This document shows, piece by piece, positions 1 to 7,985 of a stretch of 64,000 nucleotides of DNA. How positions within the stretch are numbered: position 1 is the stretch's first letter; each line of letters opens with the position of its first letter. The position numbers and the translations under genes were made by a program. The stretch is from Gulosibacter hominis. Lineage in GTDB: Bacteria; Actinomycetota; Actinomycetes; Actinomycetales; Microbacteriaceae. The stretch covers positions 62,001-126,000 of the forward strand of contig NZ_CAJGWQ010000005.1 of assembly GCF_904842695.1 (NCBI RefSeq), in the 5' to 3' direction. The notes beneath the pieces were generated by a model that did not search any database, was not told the origin of the DNA, and was given only the letters and a program-made list of their open reading frames with translations.

Positions 1-1146
1 CACCACCGGTTCGGAGTTTTCAAATCCGAAGCCGTCCTCCCACTGTCCGGCGATGATGTGGAAACACATCCCGGTTTCGAGCACGGTCTCGTCATTGGGG
101 CGGATGCTGACGGTGCGCTCGCCCCAGTCGGGCGGGTAGCCGATGCCGATTGAATAGCCGAGGCGAGAGCTTTTTTCGTATCCGGCCTGCTGAATGACGC
201 GCTGATAGGCAGACGCCACCTCGTGCGCGGTGACGCCGGGCCGCATCGTATCGAGTGCGGTTTCGAGCGCCGAAACCGTGGCGGAGGCCAGGTGGTGCAC
301 GCGTTCACTCGAGCGCCCGATAACCGCGGTGCGGGCAAGGGGCGCGTGGTAGCGGTGGTGCGCGCCAGCGATCTCGAGCGAAATGGGTTCGCCCGTGGGA
401 AGCGGCGCGGCGGTCCACGTGAGATGCGGGGTGTCGGCCGCGGCGCCGGTGGGCAGCATTGGCACGATCGCGGTGTAGTCGCCGTCGGCGCCCGGCACGC
501 CGTCGATTTGCGCGGCGCTGACGGCCGCGGCGACCTCGTTCATTGGGCGACCCTCGCGGATCGCATCCATACCGGCCTGCATCGCGTGAGTGACGACCCT
601 GCCGGCCTTACGCAGATAGGCGATTTCCGCATCCGATTTGATGAGCCGCACCCAGTTGATGAGATCGTTGCAGCTCGAAAATTTCCAGTCGGGGAGGTTG
701 TTGGTGAGGGCGAGGAAGGTGCGGATCGTAAAAAAGTGCGCCTCGCTCTCGTAACCGATGTGTTTGGATGCGGGGCCGAGATGCTCACGCATTTGCTCGG
801 CCATCCATTCGCCTGGATGCATCTGTTCGTTGTGCACCATGACCTCGGGATACCCGAAAATCTGGTCGGGGTCGATGCCGGTGGCGGTGCGATGCGCACC
901 GTTTGCATCCATTTCGCGCATCAGCAGCAGCGGTTTGCCGTCGACCGGTAGGACGAGCGCTTGCGGCATATAGAACGACCAGGCGTTATAGCCGGTGAGG
1001 TAGTAGAGATTGGCTGGATCAGTGATGAACAGCGCATCGAACCCGGCAGCCGCGGTTTTTTCGCGCACCCGCTGCTGGCGGGATGCGTACTCTTCGGCGG
1101 AAAAAACCTCAATTGCCGACTGCTCATCGGTGGCCTTGTGCGACAA
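1..1146 (-). CDS. doeA: Ectoine hydrolase-like M24 family protein, partial (C-terminus outside window)
   Basis: The 382 visible codons run off the left edge of the window. The protein has a creatinase/prolidase-like N-terminal part followed by an M24 pita-bread fold. Stretches such as PANLYYLTGYNAWSFYMPQ, MREMDANGA, GDYTAIVPMLPTG and GYPPDWGER resemble DoeA/EutD, which opens the ectoine ring to N-acetyl-diaminobutyrate. The usual M24 metal ligands are not obvious: the expected Asp positions read EIAGAHHRYHAPLART, in keeping with the ectoine hydrolase branch. The start chosen is TTG at 1146, 5 nt after an AGGAGG ribosome site; an in-frame GTG at 1161 would overlap that site. A permease and oxidase downstream fit catabolism of an amine or ectoine. 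Other M24 amidinohydrolases remain possible. Confidence 0.75.
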   Translation of the reverse strand, partial: MSHKATDEQSAIEVFSAEEYASRQQRVREKTAAAGFDALFITDPANLYYLTGYNAWSFYMPQALVLPVDGKPLLLMREMDANGAHRTATGIDPDQIFGYPEVMVHNEQMHPGEWMAEQMREHLGPASKHIGYESEAHFFTIRTFLALTNNLPDWKFSSCNDLINWVRLIKSDAEIAYLRKAGRVVTHAMQAGMDAIREGRPMNEVAAAVSAAQIDGVPGADGDYTAIVPMLPTGAAADTPHLTWTAAPLPTGEPISLEIAGAHHRYHAPLARTAVIGRSSERVHHLASATVSALETALDTMRPGVTAHEVASAYQRVIQQAGYEKSSRLGYSIGIGYPPDWGERTVSIRPNDETVLETGMCFHIIAGQWEDGFGFENSEPVV

Positions 1147-1333
1147 GACGACCTCCTTCACCTCACTGTGATGCGGCACCCGCGCCGCTGATAAGGCAGT
1201 GTAGAGCGCTTATTGCAGTCAGCCCAGGTGATTTTGCTTGTTCATACTGTTTACTCCGGCTTCATGGTTGCTACATGAGTGGCCGCTGATTGTGGATGCG
1301 CTGCCGCGGCGGATCCCGGTTTTTGCGCCTTCT

Positions 1334-1392
1334 GTGTGTCTCCGCGTCATTTGTACGTGGTGCACCACATACAAATACCGCTAACCCACACA
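1334..1392. repeat. Intergenic palindrome family A, copy 1
   Basis: A 59-bp imperfect palindrome centred on GTGGTGCACCAC and flanked by ATTTGTA/TACAAAT arms. Outer arms read GTGTG and CACAC. It is nearly identical, flanks included, to the copy at 1639-1697. It sits in the 610-bp gene-free stretch 1147-1756, where I see no credible gene. Confidence 0.8.
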
Positions 1393-1468
1393 TATCCACG
1401 GCGGGGCGGATGCGGGGCGCCGGGCGCAGAGGTCCGCTGCGGATGTGTGGGCTGGCATTGAACCGGCC

Positions 1469-1533
1469 GGGTACACCGAAAACGCCGGGGTACACCGCCA
1501 TAGCGGTGGCTCCCAGCGTTGTCGGTGTACCCC
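1469..1533. repeat. Intergenic palindrome family B, copy 1
   Basis: An imperfect palindrome with GGGTACACCGAAAACG on the left, the core CACCGCCATAGCGGTG, and CGGTGTACCCC on the right. The same layout occurs at 17347-17406, 22533-22590, 58716-58776 and 61043-61101. This copy lies between two family A copies, giving an A-B-A arrangement. Confidence 0.8.
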
Positions 1534-1638
1534 AGTGGTGGGGAGTGGCGTGTGGAGTGGGGTGGCGGGCGCGGTGGTGGCGCGGGCTGAGTGACGCGGG
1601 CGCGGTGGCGTGCGTGCGCATCCCGTTTTGCGCCTTCT

Positions 1639-1697
1639 GTGTGTCTCCGCGTCATTTGTACGTGGTGCACCACATACAAATGCCGCTAACCCACACA
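1639..1697. repeat. Intergenic palindrome family A, copy 2
   Basis: Near-exact duplicate of 1334-1392 in the same orientation, 305 bp away, sharing the preceding TTTTGCGCCTTCT. It lies just beyond the 3' end of the permease gene, so it may act as its terminator hairpin, although there is no clear T-tract. Confidence 0.8.
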
Positions 1698-1756
1698 AAT
1701 CCAGGGCCGAGCGCCGAGCGCACGCGCATCCACCGCACGCCCGCGCATCCGGCTCG

Positions 1757-3280
1757 CTACTCTTCGGGCACGAGCACCGGGGTGTCTTTGTTGAGTCGCT
1801 CACCGCTGAAAAAGCCGCGCGAGCGGGGGTTGAGCGCCCACGCGCCCATCAGCACGAACCCGAAGGCGAGCGCGCCCACGCCGATCACGAACGCGCCGCC
1901 AATGCCGAGCAGCACCGTGTATCCGTAGTCAACATCGATCATGTCGATTGCCGACTGCACGAAGGCATAGGCGAGCATGATGCCACCCAGCAGCGGCAGC
2001 AATCCGCGCATGAAGAAGTTGCGGGCGTTATCAAACAGCGTCTTCCGGAAGTACCAGACGCAGGCGAACGCGGTAATCGAGTAGTACAGCGCCACCGCCA
2101 GACCCATCGAAGTGAGCGAGTCGGCGAGCACGTTTTCACTGATCACCGACATCAGGGCGTAGTAGGCGATTGCCGCGATACCCATGACCGTGGTCGAGAA
2201 CGCCGGGGTCTTGAAGCGCGGGTGCACTTTCGCAAAGCGTGCGGGCAGCGCGCCGTACACGGCCATCGAGAGCGTGCCGCGCGCGGTGGGCAAAATCGTC
2301 GTCTGGGTTGAGGATGCACCCGAAACCAGCATCGCGAGAATCAGGAACCATCCCCAGGGGCCGAATAGTGCATCCCGCAGCACCGTAAACACATCATCCA
2401 GGTTGGCCTCGTTGGTGAGCCCGAATCCGGTGTCGCCGAAGCCGGCAAACATCATCACGGCCACTGAAATACCCACGTAGGTGACGATGAGAATCACGAT
2501 GGTGGCCAGTGCCGCCTGCCCGGGGGTGCGGCGCGGGTTGCGGGTTTCTTCGTTCAGCGCGAGGCAGGTGTCCCATCCCCAGTAGATGAACAGGCACAGC
2601 AGCACGGCCTCGATGAATCCCGACCATGAGGTGACCGCGGCGGGGTTGAACCATTCGGGGTCGAAGGCGACGGCGCTCGGTGAGCCGCCGTTGAGCGCGC
2701 CAATGAAGGCAAGAATCCCGAATAGTGCGAGGGCGACGTACTGGATGACCATCATCACCATCTGCAGCCGCTCACCAATTTGCACACCGATGGCCGATAC
2801 GCCGGTCATGAGCGCGATGAAGATGCAGCCGGTGAGCACCACGAGCGGTCGGTTGTTGGCGATGTCTTCGTTGCCGAGCAGGTACCAGAAGTAGAGGCCG
2901 GCGATTTCGGCGACGTTCGCGAGCACCATGATTGCCGAGACGGCTACTGCCCAGCCGCCGATCCAACCGACGATCGGGCCGAAGGCTTTGGCGCCCCACA
3001 CGAAGGTGGTGCCGCAGTCGGGCATTTCGCGGTTGAGTTCTTGATAGGCGAACGCCGCGAAAATCATTGGGATGGCGGCGGCGAGAAACGCGACCGGCGC
3101 CTGTTCACCGACGGCGAGGATCACCCAGCCGAGCGTCGCTGCCAGCGAGTACAGCGGGGCGGTGGATGCGAGCCCGATCACGGTTGAGCCGACGACGCCG
3201 AGGGCGTTGTTGTTGAGGCCCTTTCCCACGTGTATGTGGCCGGTGTCGGTGATGTTGGTGGGTTTCGTTGAGCCGAACAA
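1757..3280 (-). CDS. APC superfamily amino acid/polyamine permease
   Basis: 507 residues with about 12-14 hydrophobic segments, the normal size for an amino acid-polyamine-organocation permease. The N-terminal GVVGSTVIGLASTAPLYSLAATLGW is the typical APC transmembrane helix 1 with its unwound glycine-rich motif. It would import an amino acid or amine by proton or sodium symport at the inner membrane. The start is TTG at 3280, preceded by GAGGAGGGG. It is divergent from nothing but lies immediately downstream of a TetR gene, with a TetR-type palindrome (3365-3378) between them. Co-location with an ectoine hydrolase and an amine oxidase suggests the substrate feeds those enzymes; the exact substrate cannot be read from sequence. 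Confidence 0.88.
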   Translation of the reverse strand: MFGSTKPTNITDTGHIHVGKGLNNNALGVVGSTVIGLASTAPLYSLAATLGWVILAVGEQAPVAFLAAAIPMIFAAFAYQELNREMPDCGTTFVWGAKAFGPIVGWIGGWAVAVSAIMVLANVAEIAGLYFWYLLGNEDIANNRPLVVLTGCIFIALMTGVSAIGVQIGERLQMVMMVIQYVALALFGILAFIGALNGGSPSAVAFDPEWFNPAAVTSWSGFIEAVLLCLFIYWGWDTCLALNEETRNPRRTPGQAALATIVILIVTYVGISVAVMMFAGFGDTGFGLTNEANLDDVFTVLRDALFGPWGWFLILAMLVSGASSTQTTILPTARGTLSMAVYGALPARFAKVHPRFKTPAFSTTVMGIAAIAYYALMSVISENVLADSLTSMGLAVALYYSITAFACVWYFRKTLFDNARNFFMRGLLPLLGGIMLAYAFVQSAIDMIDVDYGYTVLLGIGGAFVIGVGALAFGFVLMGAWALNPRSRGFFSGERLNKDTPVLVPEE

Positions 3281-3364
3281 GTTCCCCTCCTCGTCGTTGT
3301 GGAGCTGAGCTGTCGCGCGGGCCGGCGCGTGGGTGCGCGGTCGAGAGGCAGCGCGAGAAACTAT

Positions 3365-3378
3365 ACCGTCTGGACGGT
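3365..3378. promoter_or_regulatory. Probable TetR operator upstream of the permease
   Basis: ACCGTCTGGACGGT, two 6-bp arms (ACCGTC/GACGGT) around TG. It matches the perfect palindrome at 4060-4073. The two sites bracket the TetR gene: one in front of the permease, one in front of the amine oxidase and close to the TetR start. Confidence 0.75.
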
Positions 3379-3431
3379 CGGCCGCAAATATTGGTGCAAA
3401 TATGGGCGAGGATGCGGCTGGCTGAGTTCCG

Positions 3432-3977
3432 CTAGTTGGCGCGGCTAATCAGCTCAGAAAGAAATTTTCGCGTCGCTTCAGAAACCAGTGGCTTCGGGGC
3501 AGATTTGCCCTCGAGTTCGGTGTTGTACGCGATGCCGTCACCCAGTAGCAGCACGGCCGTGGCGAGATCGCGATCGCCGAGTTCATCGGCCACGAGTTCA
3601 AACCAGCGCTCGCGCGCGGCGATCAGCACCGGGCGAATCGTTGCTTCGTAGGCGGGCACCAGTTGAATCAGCGCCGCCATGGCGGTTTCGAGGGGTGAGT
3701 CGTAGTCGGCGGAGGTGCTCAAATACCAGTCGGGGGCCGACATGCCCGAATCGAGCTGCTCGGCAATGTCTTCTTCGACGAGTTCGGTGAAATGATCACA
3801 AAGTCCAGCCACGAGGGCGTCACGATCGCGGAAGTGATAGAGCAGGCCGCCTTTTGATACCTGGGCCGCGTCGGCCACGGCGTCGAGCGTGGCAGCGCGC
3901 ACTCCATGCTCGTTGACGAGCTGCGCGAATGCGGTGAGCAGATCGCGGCGGCGGTTTCGAGGTGCGGGCTTAGGCAT
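3432..3977 (-). CDS. TetR/AcrR family transcriptional repressor
   Basis: 181 residues. The N-terminal 50 or so residues form a classic TetR helix-turn-helix (TLDAVADAAQVSKGGLLYHFRDRDALV), followed by an all-helical ligand-binding domain. Full length for the family. It is transcribed away from the PuuB-like oxidase, and the perfect palindrome at 4060-4073 lies in the intergenic region about 85 bp upstream of its start. A second copy precedes the permease gene. The straightforward reading is a local repressor controlling permease, oxidase and itself in response to the imported amine. The ligand is not identifiable from sequence. Confidence 0.9.
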   Translation of the reverse strand: MPKPAPRNRRRDLLTAFAQLVNEHGVRAATLDAVADAAQVSKGGLLYHFRDRDALVAGLCDHFTELVEEDIAEQLDSGMSAPDWYLSTSADYDSPLETAMAALIQLVPAYEATIRPVLIAARERWFELVADELGDRDLATAVLLLGDGIAYNTELEGKSAPKPLVSEATRKFLSELISRAN

Positions 3978-4059
3978 GTGGATACGCTACTCGGCTTTGC
4001 ATGATTGCGGCTTGTAAGGTGCGTGGTTTCTTGACCTGGATGAACTTGGCCAATACTGT

Positions 4060-4073
4060 ACCGTCTAGACGGT
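4060..4073. promoter_or_regulatory. Probable TetR operator, perfect palindrome
   Basis: ACCGTCTAGACGGT is a perfect 14-bp palindrome located 43 bp upstream of the oxidase start and between two divergent genes. Its arms are identical to those of the site at 3365-3378, as expected for two operators of the same dimeric repressor. Confidence 0.82.
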
Positions 4074-4116
4074 TATGAATTTTCCGGACGTGAACAACGA
4101 GAGTTGAGGACCGCGA

Positions 4117-5493
4117 ATGTCAACGAAGACCCGCATCCGTAAATCAGTGTGGATCGACCGCGCCCCCGCGCGCACCCCGCAGCCCAAGTTGGTGGGCGAA
4201 ACCACGGCCGACCTGGCGGTGATCGGCGGCGGTTACACCGGGCTGTGGACCGCCCTGCACGCTGCCGAACGGCACCCCGACTGGCGGATTGTGCTGCTCG
4301 AAGGCGCCACCATCGGCCACGCCGCAAGCGGGCGCAACGGTGGATTCGTCGACCCGAGCCTCACGCACGGCCTCAGCAACGGCGTCGAACGCTGGCCCGA
4401 CGAGGTGCGCGAACTCAACCGCCTCGGTGACGAAAACTTCGCCGGGATGCGTGACGACGTCAAGCGGCACGGAATCGATTGCGACTGGCGCGAGGAGGGC
4501 ATCCTCAATTTCGCCCGCACCGAATGGGAAGCCGAATGGCTCCGCGAAGGTGCCGAAGAAGCTGCAAAATACGGGCAGCACGTGGAATTTTACGACCGCG
4601 ACCGGGTGGGTGAGGTGACCGCATCGCCCGCGTTCATTGCGGCACTGCGTGTTGAAGAACAGGCGACCGTCGACCCGTACCGCCTGGCCGTCGGGCTTTT
4701 TGACGCCTGCCGCAAGTCGGGTGTGGAAGTGTACGAGCACAGCGTCGTCAAGCGGGTTGCGAATGGCGGGGATGCGGTGCGCATCCAGACCGCCGACGGT
4801 GAGGTGCGGGCGGCGCGAGTGGCGCTGGCAACGAATGTGTATCCCGCGCTTTTGCCGCGGCTGAAGTTCGCGACCGTGCCCGTTTACGACTATGTGCTCG
4901 CGACCGAACCGCTCAGCGATGCGCAACTTAAAGCGATCGGTTGGACCGGCGGTGAGGGATGCGCGGATGCCGGCAACCAGTTCCACTACTTCCGAAAGAC
5001 CGACGACAACCGCATCCTGTGGGGCGGATATGACGCGATCTATCACTTTGGATCGCGCCGCAGCGAGGCGCTGACGCAGCGCGAAGAGACGTTCGCAAAA
5101 CTCGAGCGCAACTTCTTCGAAACGTATCCGCAGCTGAAGGGAGTGGAGTTCACGCACCAGTGGGGCGGCATGATCGACACATCGACGCGCTTCTGCCTGA
5201 AGGCGGGGTTGGCTGGGCGAGGGCGGATCGCCTACGCGCTGGGATACACGGGGCTGGGGGTCGCATCCACCCGATTCGGTGCGGATGCGATGCTCGACCT
5301 GCTCGAGGGCGAGCCGACCGAGCGCACCGAATCGGCGCTGGTGCGCGGCGGAATGCTGCCGTTCCCGCCCGAGCCGGTGCGTGCGATGGGGATCAACTTC
5401 ACACGCTGGTCGATGGCTGCCGAAGACCGCACCGGGCGGCGCAACCTGTGGCTGCGCACCATGGATGCGCTCGGGCTCGGCTTCGACTCGTAG
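4117..5493 (+). CDS. FAD-dependent amine oxidase, PuuB/DAO family
   Basis: 458 residues of the D-amino acid oxidase fold. The FAD-binding motif is DLAVIGGGYTGLWTALHAAE near residue 32, followed by ASGRNGGF, a stretch typical of gamma-glutamylputrescine oxidases. The C-terminal part has GYTGLGVASTRFGADAMLD, the second FAD contact. It should oxidise a primary or secondary amine to an aldehyde, releasing peroxide. Downstream GabD/GabT-like genes could process the product to succinate. It is divergent from the TetR gene and preceded by the 14-bp palindrome. A paralogue lies at 19154-20524. A glutamylputrescine synthetase (PuuA) is not present here, so the substrate may be a free amine. Confidence 0.85.
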   Translation: MSTKTRIRKSVWIDRAPARTPQPKLVGETTADLAVIGGGYTGLWTALHAAERHPDWRIVLLEGATIGHAASGRNGGFVDPSLTHGLSNGVERWPDEVRELNRLGDENFAGMRDDVKRHGIDCDWREEGILNFARTEWEAEWLREGAEEAAKYGQHVEFYDRDRVGEVTASPAFIAALRVEEQATVDPYRLAVGLFDACRKSGVEVYEHSVVKRVANGGDAVRIQTADGEVRAARVALATNVYPALLPRLKFATVPVYDYVLATEPLSDAQLKAIGWTGGEGCADAGNQFHYFRKTDDNRILWGGYDAIYHFGSRRSEALTQREETFAKLERNFFETYPQLKGVEFTHQWGGMIDTSTRFCLKAGLAGRGRIAYALGYTGLGVASTRFGADAMLDLLEGEPTERTESALVRGGMLPFPPEPVRAMGINFTRWSMAAEDRTGRRNLWLRTMDALGLGFDS

Positions 5494-5524
5494 CGCTCCC
5501 CCCCCGACCCCACTTCCTGCGGAA

Positions 5525-5586
5525 GTGTGTGGCTTCGCGTCATTTGTGTGTGTTGTGCCACATACAAATGACGCGAACCCACACAC
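5525..5586. repeat. Intergenic palindrome family A, copy 3
   Basis: A 62-bp near-perfect palindrome with GTGTGTGG/CCCACACAC ends and inner arms GCGTCATTTGT/ACAAATGACGC. It lies between convergent genes (oxidase and HTH-DUF3887). It is preceded by the small hairpin ACTTCCTGCGGAAGT and followed by GAGGCGGATG, which also follows copy 4. Confidence 0.82.
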
Positions 5587-5661
5587 GAGGCGGATGTAGT
5601 CGCGGAGTCCGCGGCATGCGAGGCGGATGCAGGCGCGAGGATGCGCGCGGGGTGCGCGTGT

Positions 5662-6246
5662 TTAGAACGGGTACTCGGTTGCATCCAATGGCAGGAAAAG
5701 AACGCCGACGATGGCGCCCTCGCGGTTGATTGCGACGCGCGACATGAGTTCGCCGGCCTCGTGTTTGAGTGTCGAGACGACGACTGATGTGCCGGTGCTC
5801 TTCGTCGAAAGTGTCTCCGATGAGCCTTCGTCTCGACTCTCTTTGATGGATACGACCGCCTGGTCGGTAATGGTTTGGAGCTCGCCCAATTCGGCAAGGA
5901 TGGAAGTCCAGACGTCCGAGATGACGTTCCACGGAAGCTCTTTTCGAGTGAGCGGGTGGAGCATTTCGGTGGCTGCGGATTCTTCACCATTGGCGATATG
6001 GCAGATGAATTTGTCTGAAATCTCGGGGAGGTTTGCGGTTGATTGTGGGGACATAGTTTCTCCTGTGAAAGGGTTGCGCACCGCGCCGAATCGTTTGAAA
6101 GCCGCCTGGCGTGAAACATTGAGCGCTTGCCCGATGTCTGCCCACGAGTGTCCCGCGATTCGAGCCTGCGAGACGGCGTCTTCTAATTCGTGTTCGGCGA
6201 GGCTGACTGCTTGCATGCAGTGTCGGATGCTGGTCAATGGATCCAT
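5662..6246 (-). CDS. HTH protein with DUF3887-like C-terminal domain
   Basis: 194 residues from ATG at 6246. The N-terminal part carries a sigma-like helix-turn-helix ([22 protein letters not shown]) of the kind found in small actinobacterial regulators. After a linker of about 15 residues, the C-terminal 115 residues resemble DUF3887, a small cone-shaped domain of unknown ligand. The upstream frame stays open to 6438, but that part is Arg-rich and repeat-like, so it is rejected. No ribosome site precedes the ATG. Two GTCAAC...GTTGAC inverted repeats sit directly upstream, suggesting autoregulation. Function beyond DNA binding is unknown. Confidence 0.75.
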   Translation of the reverse strand: MDPLTSIRHCMQAVSLAEHELEDAVSQARIAGHSWADIGQALNVSRQAAFKRFGAVRNPFTGETMSPQSTANLPEISDKFICHIANGEESAATEMLHPLTRKELPWNVISDVWTSILAELGELQTITDQAVVSIKESRDEGSSETLSTKSTGTSVVVSTLKHEAGELMSRVAINREGAIVGVLFLPLDATEYPF

Positions 6247-6253
6247 ACATGAA

Positions 6254-6293
6254 GTCAACCATTGGTTGACAATGCTGTCAACTGCGGGTTGAC
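6254..6293. promoter_or_regulatory. Pair of GTCAAC/GTTGAC inverted repeats upstream of HTH-DUF3887 gene
   Basis: Two palindromes, 6254-6270 (GTCAACC-ATT-GGTTGAC) and 6277-6293 (GTCAAC-5 nt-GTTGAC), with centres 23 bp apart, about two helical turns. The nearer one ends 8 bp before the start codon. The arms also supply TTGAC -35-like words on the minus strand. Probable operator, most simply for the adjacent HTH protein. Confidence 0.7.
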
Positions 6294-6390
6294 GCTTTTG
6301 TGTCGTGAGCGCTCGCTTGGCTCGGTGTCTCGCGCCCCATCGCCGCACCCCGCTTCTCACGGCGCCGCTCGTCGCCGCACCGCGCCGCGG

Positions 6391-6420
6391 CGCCCGCACC
6401 GCCGCTCTTCGGTGCGGGCG
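6391..6420. terminator. GC-rich hairpin in the gap 6294-6538
   Basis: Perfect 11-bp stem (CGCCCGCACCG with CGGTGCGGGCG) and an 8-nt loop, with no T-tract on either side. It lies upstream of the HTH-DUF3887 gene and downstream of the aldehyde dehydrogenase gene, both on the minus strand, so it could terminate the dehydrogenase transcript. Confidence 0.5.
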
Positions 6421-6449
6421 CCTCTCTCGGCGCTCCACTTCTCACGGAA

Positions 6450-6511
6450 GTGTGTGGGTTTGCGTTATCTGTACGTGGTGCACCACATACAAATGACGCG
6501 AACCCACACAC
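6450..6511. repeat. Intergenic palindrome family A, copy 4
   Basis: 62 bp, GTGTGTGGG and CCCACACAC ends with the same GTGGTGCACCAC centre as copies 1 and 2. Preceded by ACTTCTCACGGAAGT and followed by GAGGCGGATG, as at copy 3. It lies 28 bp from the 3' end of the aldehyde dehydrogenase gene. Confidence 0.82.
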
Positions 6512-6538
6512 GAGGCGGATGCATGCGCATTCAAGCGC

Positions 6539-7921
6539 CTACTTCACCACGTGGAACAGCCGCTTGTTAACGAACTCGTCGATCCCCAGCGGCCCGAGCT
6601 CGCGCCCGTAGCCCGAGCGCTTCACGCCACCGAACGGCATCTCCGAAACCTCTGGCGCCTGGCTGTTGACGCCCACCATTCCGGCTTCGAGCTGCTCGCC
6701 GAAGCGCTCAGCCTGCGCCGCATCCGTCGAATACACCGACGCACCGAGTCCATACGGGGTGTCGTTCGCCAGCGCAAGCGCCTCGGCCTCCGACTCGACA
6801 CGGAAGATCATCGCCACCGGGCCGAAAAGCTCCTCGCGGTACGCGCGTGCCGCTGGGGTCACATCCACCAGCACCGCCGGGCTCACCCAGAACCCGTCGC
6901 GATCGAGCCGCTCGCCGCCAACCAGCAGGCGCGCACCGTTCGCGGTCGCATCCTCAAGCTGCGAAATTAGGCCGTTCGCGGCAGCCTCCGACGACAGCGG
7001 GCTGAACCCGCCACCATCAGTGTTCTCGAGCGGGTCGATCGGCTTCAGTTCGCCGGTGAGCTTCACCATCTCGGCCACGAACTCGTCGTACACATCCGCC
7101 ATCACGATCATCCGCTTGTTCGAATTGCACGCCTGACCGGTGTTTTCGAAGCGAATTGCCGCCGCATCCCGTGCCAACGCCGGAATGTCATCGTGCGAAA
7201 GCACCACGAACGGATCCGAGCCACCAAGCTCAAGCACCACCTTCTTCAGCGCCTGCCCGGCCTGCTGGGCGATGATCGCGCCAGCGCGTTCCGAACCGGT
7301 GAGCGAAACGCCCGCCACCCGGTCGTCGGCAATAACTGTTGAGATTTGCTCGTGGGTGGCGAAGAGGTTTTCGTACACGCCCTCGGGCACCCCGGCCTCG
7401 CGCATGATCGCAGCGATTGCACTCGCCGATTCGTCACAGATTTCGGCGTGTTTGAGCAGCACGGTGTTGCCGGCCACGAGGTTCGGTGCCGCGAACCGTG
7501 CCACCTGATAGTAGGGGTAGTTCCACGGCATCACGCCGAGGATCGTGCCCAGCGGCCGCCGCTGCACCACCGAACGCGCGGTGTCGGTTTCGCTGAGCAC
7601 CTGATCCACCAGCTGCCCCGGGCCCTCTTCGGCGAAGTAGCGGAAAATATCGGCCGAAAAGTCGACCTCGCCGTAGCTTTCACCAAGCGGCTTGCCCATC
7701 TCGGTGGCGATGATGCGCGCGAGCTCGTCGCGCTTGGCAGTGAACAGTTCGCTCACCCGCTGCACGATTGCGGCGCGTTCTTCCACCGGGGTGGCGCGCC
7801 ATTCGGATGCGGCGCTTGCGGCTCGCTCGAGCGCGCCGGTGATTTCAGCATCGGATGCGAACGGCACCTCCTTCACCAGTTCGCCGGTGGCGGGATTTTC
7901 GGTGCGGTATTTCGCAGACAT
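6539..7921 (-). CDS. gabD: NAD(P)-dependent aldehyde dehydrogenase, succinate-semialdehyde dehydrogenase-like
   Basis: 460 residues from ATG at 7921, which has a purine-rich AAAGAGAAAG in front and begins the conserved MSAKYRTENPATGE. The fold is complete: GVMPWNYPYYQ (catalytic Asn), LELGGSDPF (general base Glu) and NTGQACNSNKR (catalytic Cys), ending EMPFGGVKRSGYGRELG. This is the GabD/GabD2 group oxidising succinic semialdehyde to succinate. It lies 64 bp downstream of a GabT-like aminotransferase on the same strand, so the pair likely converts GABA or a related omega-amino acid to a TCA intermediate. The family also includes betaine-aldehyde and aspartate-semialdehyde enzymes, so the substrate is inferred. 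Confidence 0.85.
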   Translation of the reverse strand: MSAKYRTENPATGELVKEVPFASDAEITGALERAASAASEWRATPVEERAAIVQRVSELFTAKRDELARIIATEMGKPLGESYGEVDFSADIFRYFAEEGPGQLVDQVLSETDTARSVVQRRPLGTILGVMPWNYPYYQVARFAAPNLVAGNTVLLKHAEICDESASAIAAIMREAGVPEGVYENLFATHEQISTVIADDRVAGVSLTGSERAGAIIAQQAGQALKKVVLELGGSDPFVVLSHDDIPALARDAAAIRFENTGQACNSNKRMIVMADVYDEFVAEMVKLTGELKPIDPLENTDGGGFSPLSSEAAANGLISQLEDATANGARLLVGGERLDRDGFWVSPAVLVDVTPAARAYREELFGPVAMIFRVESEAEALALANDTPYGLGASVYSTDAAQAERFGEQLEAGMVGVNSQAPEVSEMPFGGVKRSGYGRELGPLGIDEFVNKRLFHVVK

Positions 7922-7937
7922 ACTTTCTCTTTCGTTG

Positions 7938-7958
7938 GGATGCGTGCGGTACGCATCC
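7938..7958. other. Intercistronic hairpin between aminotransferase and dehydrogenase genes
   Basis: GGATGCGT and ACGCATCC form a perfect 8-bp stem with a 5-nt loop, 17 bp upstream of the dehydrogenase start. It may stabilise the processed message or attenuate read-through. Its arms contain the GGATGC word that is abundant across the window. Confidence 0.5.
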
Positions 7959-7985
7959 GGGACTATTGCTTGCCTGGTAACCAGC

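Noticed and set aside
1279-1928. Frames of 60-212 codons between the DoeA-like and permease genes
   Set aside because: They translate the palindromic repeats (recurring VRGAPHTN-type peptides) and have no ribosome sites.
4144-5586. A 480-codon open frame antisense to the first amine oxidase
   Set aside because: Mirror frame of a GC-rich gene with strong homology on the plus strand; no ribosome site and no recognisable domain.
6247-6438. N-terminal extension of the HTH-DUF3887 protein
   Set aside because: Arg/Ala-rich sequence that reads through the GTCAAC operators and a GC hairpin; no ribosome site.
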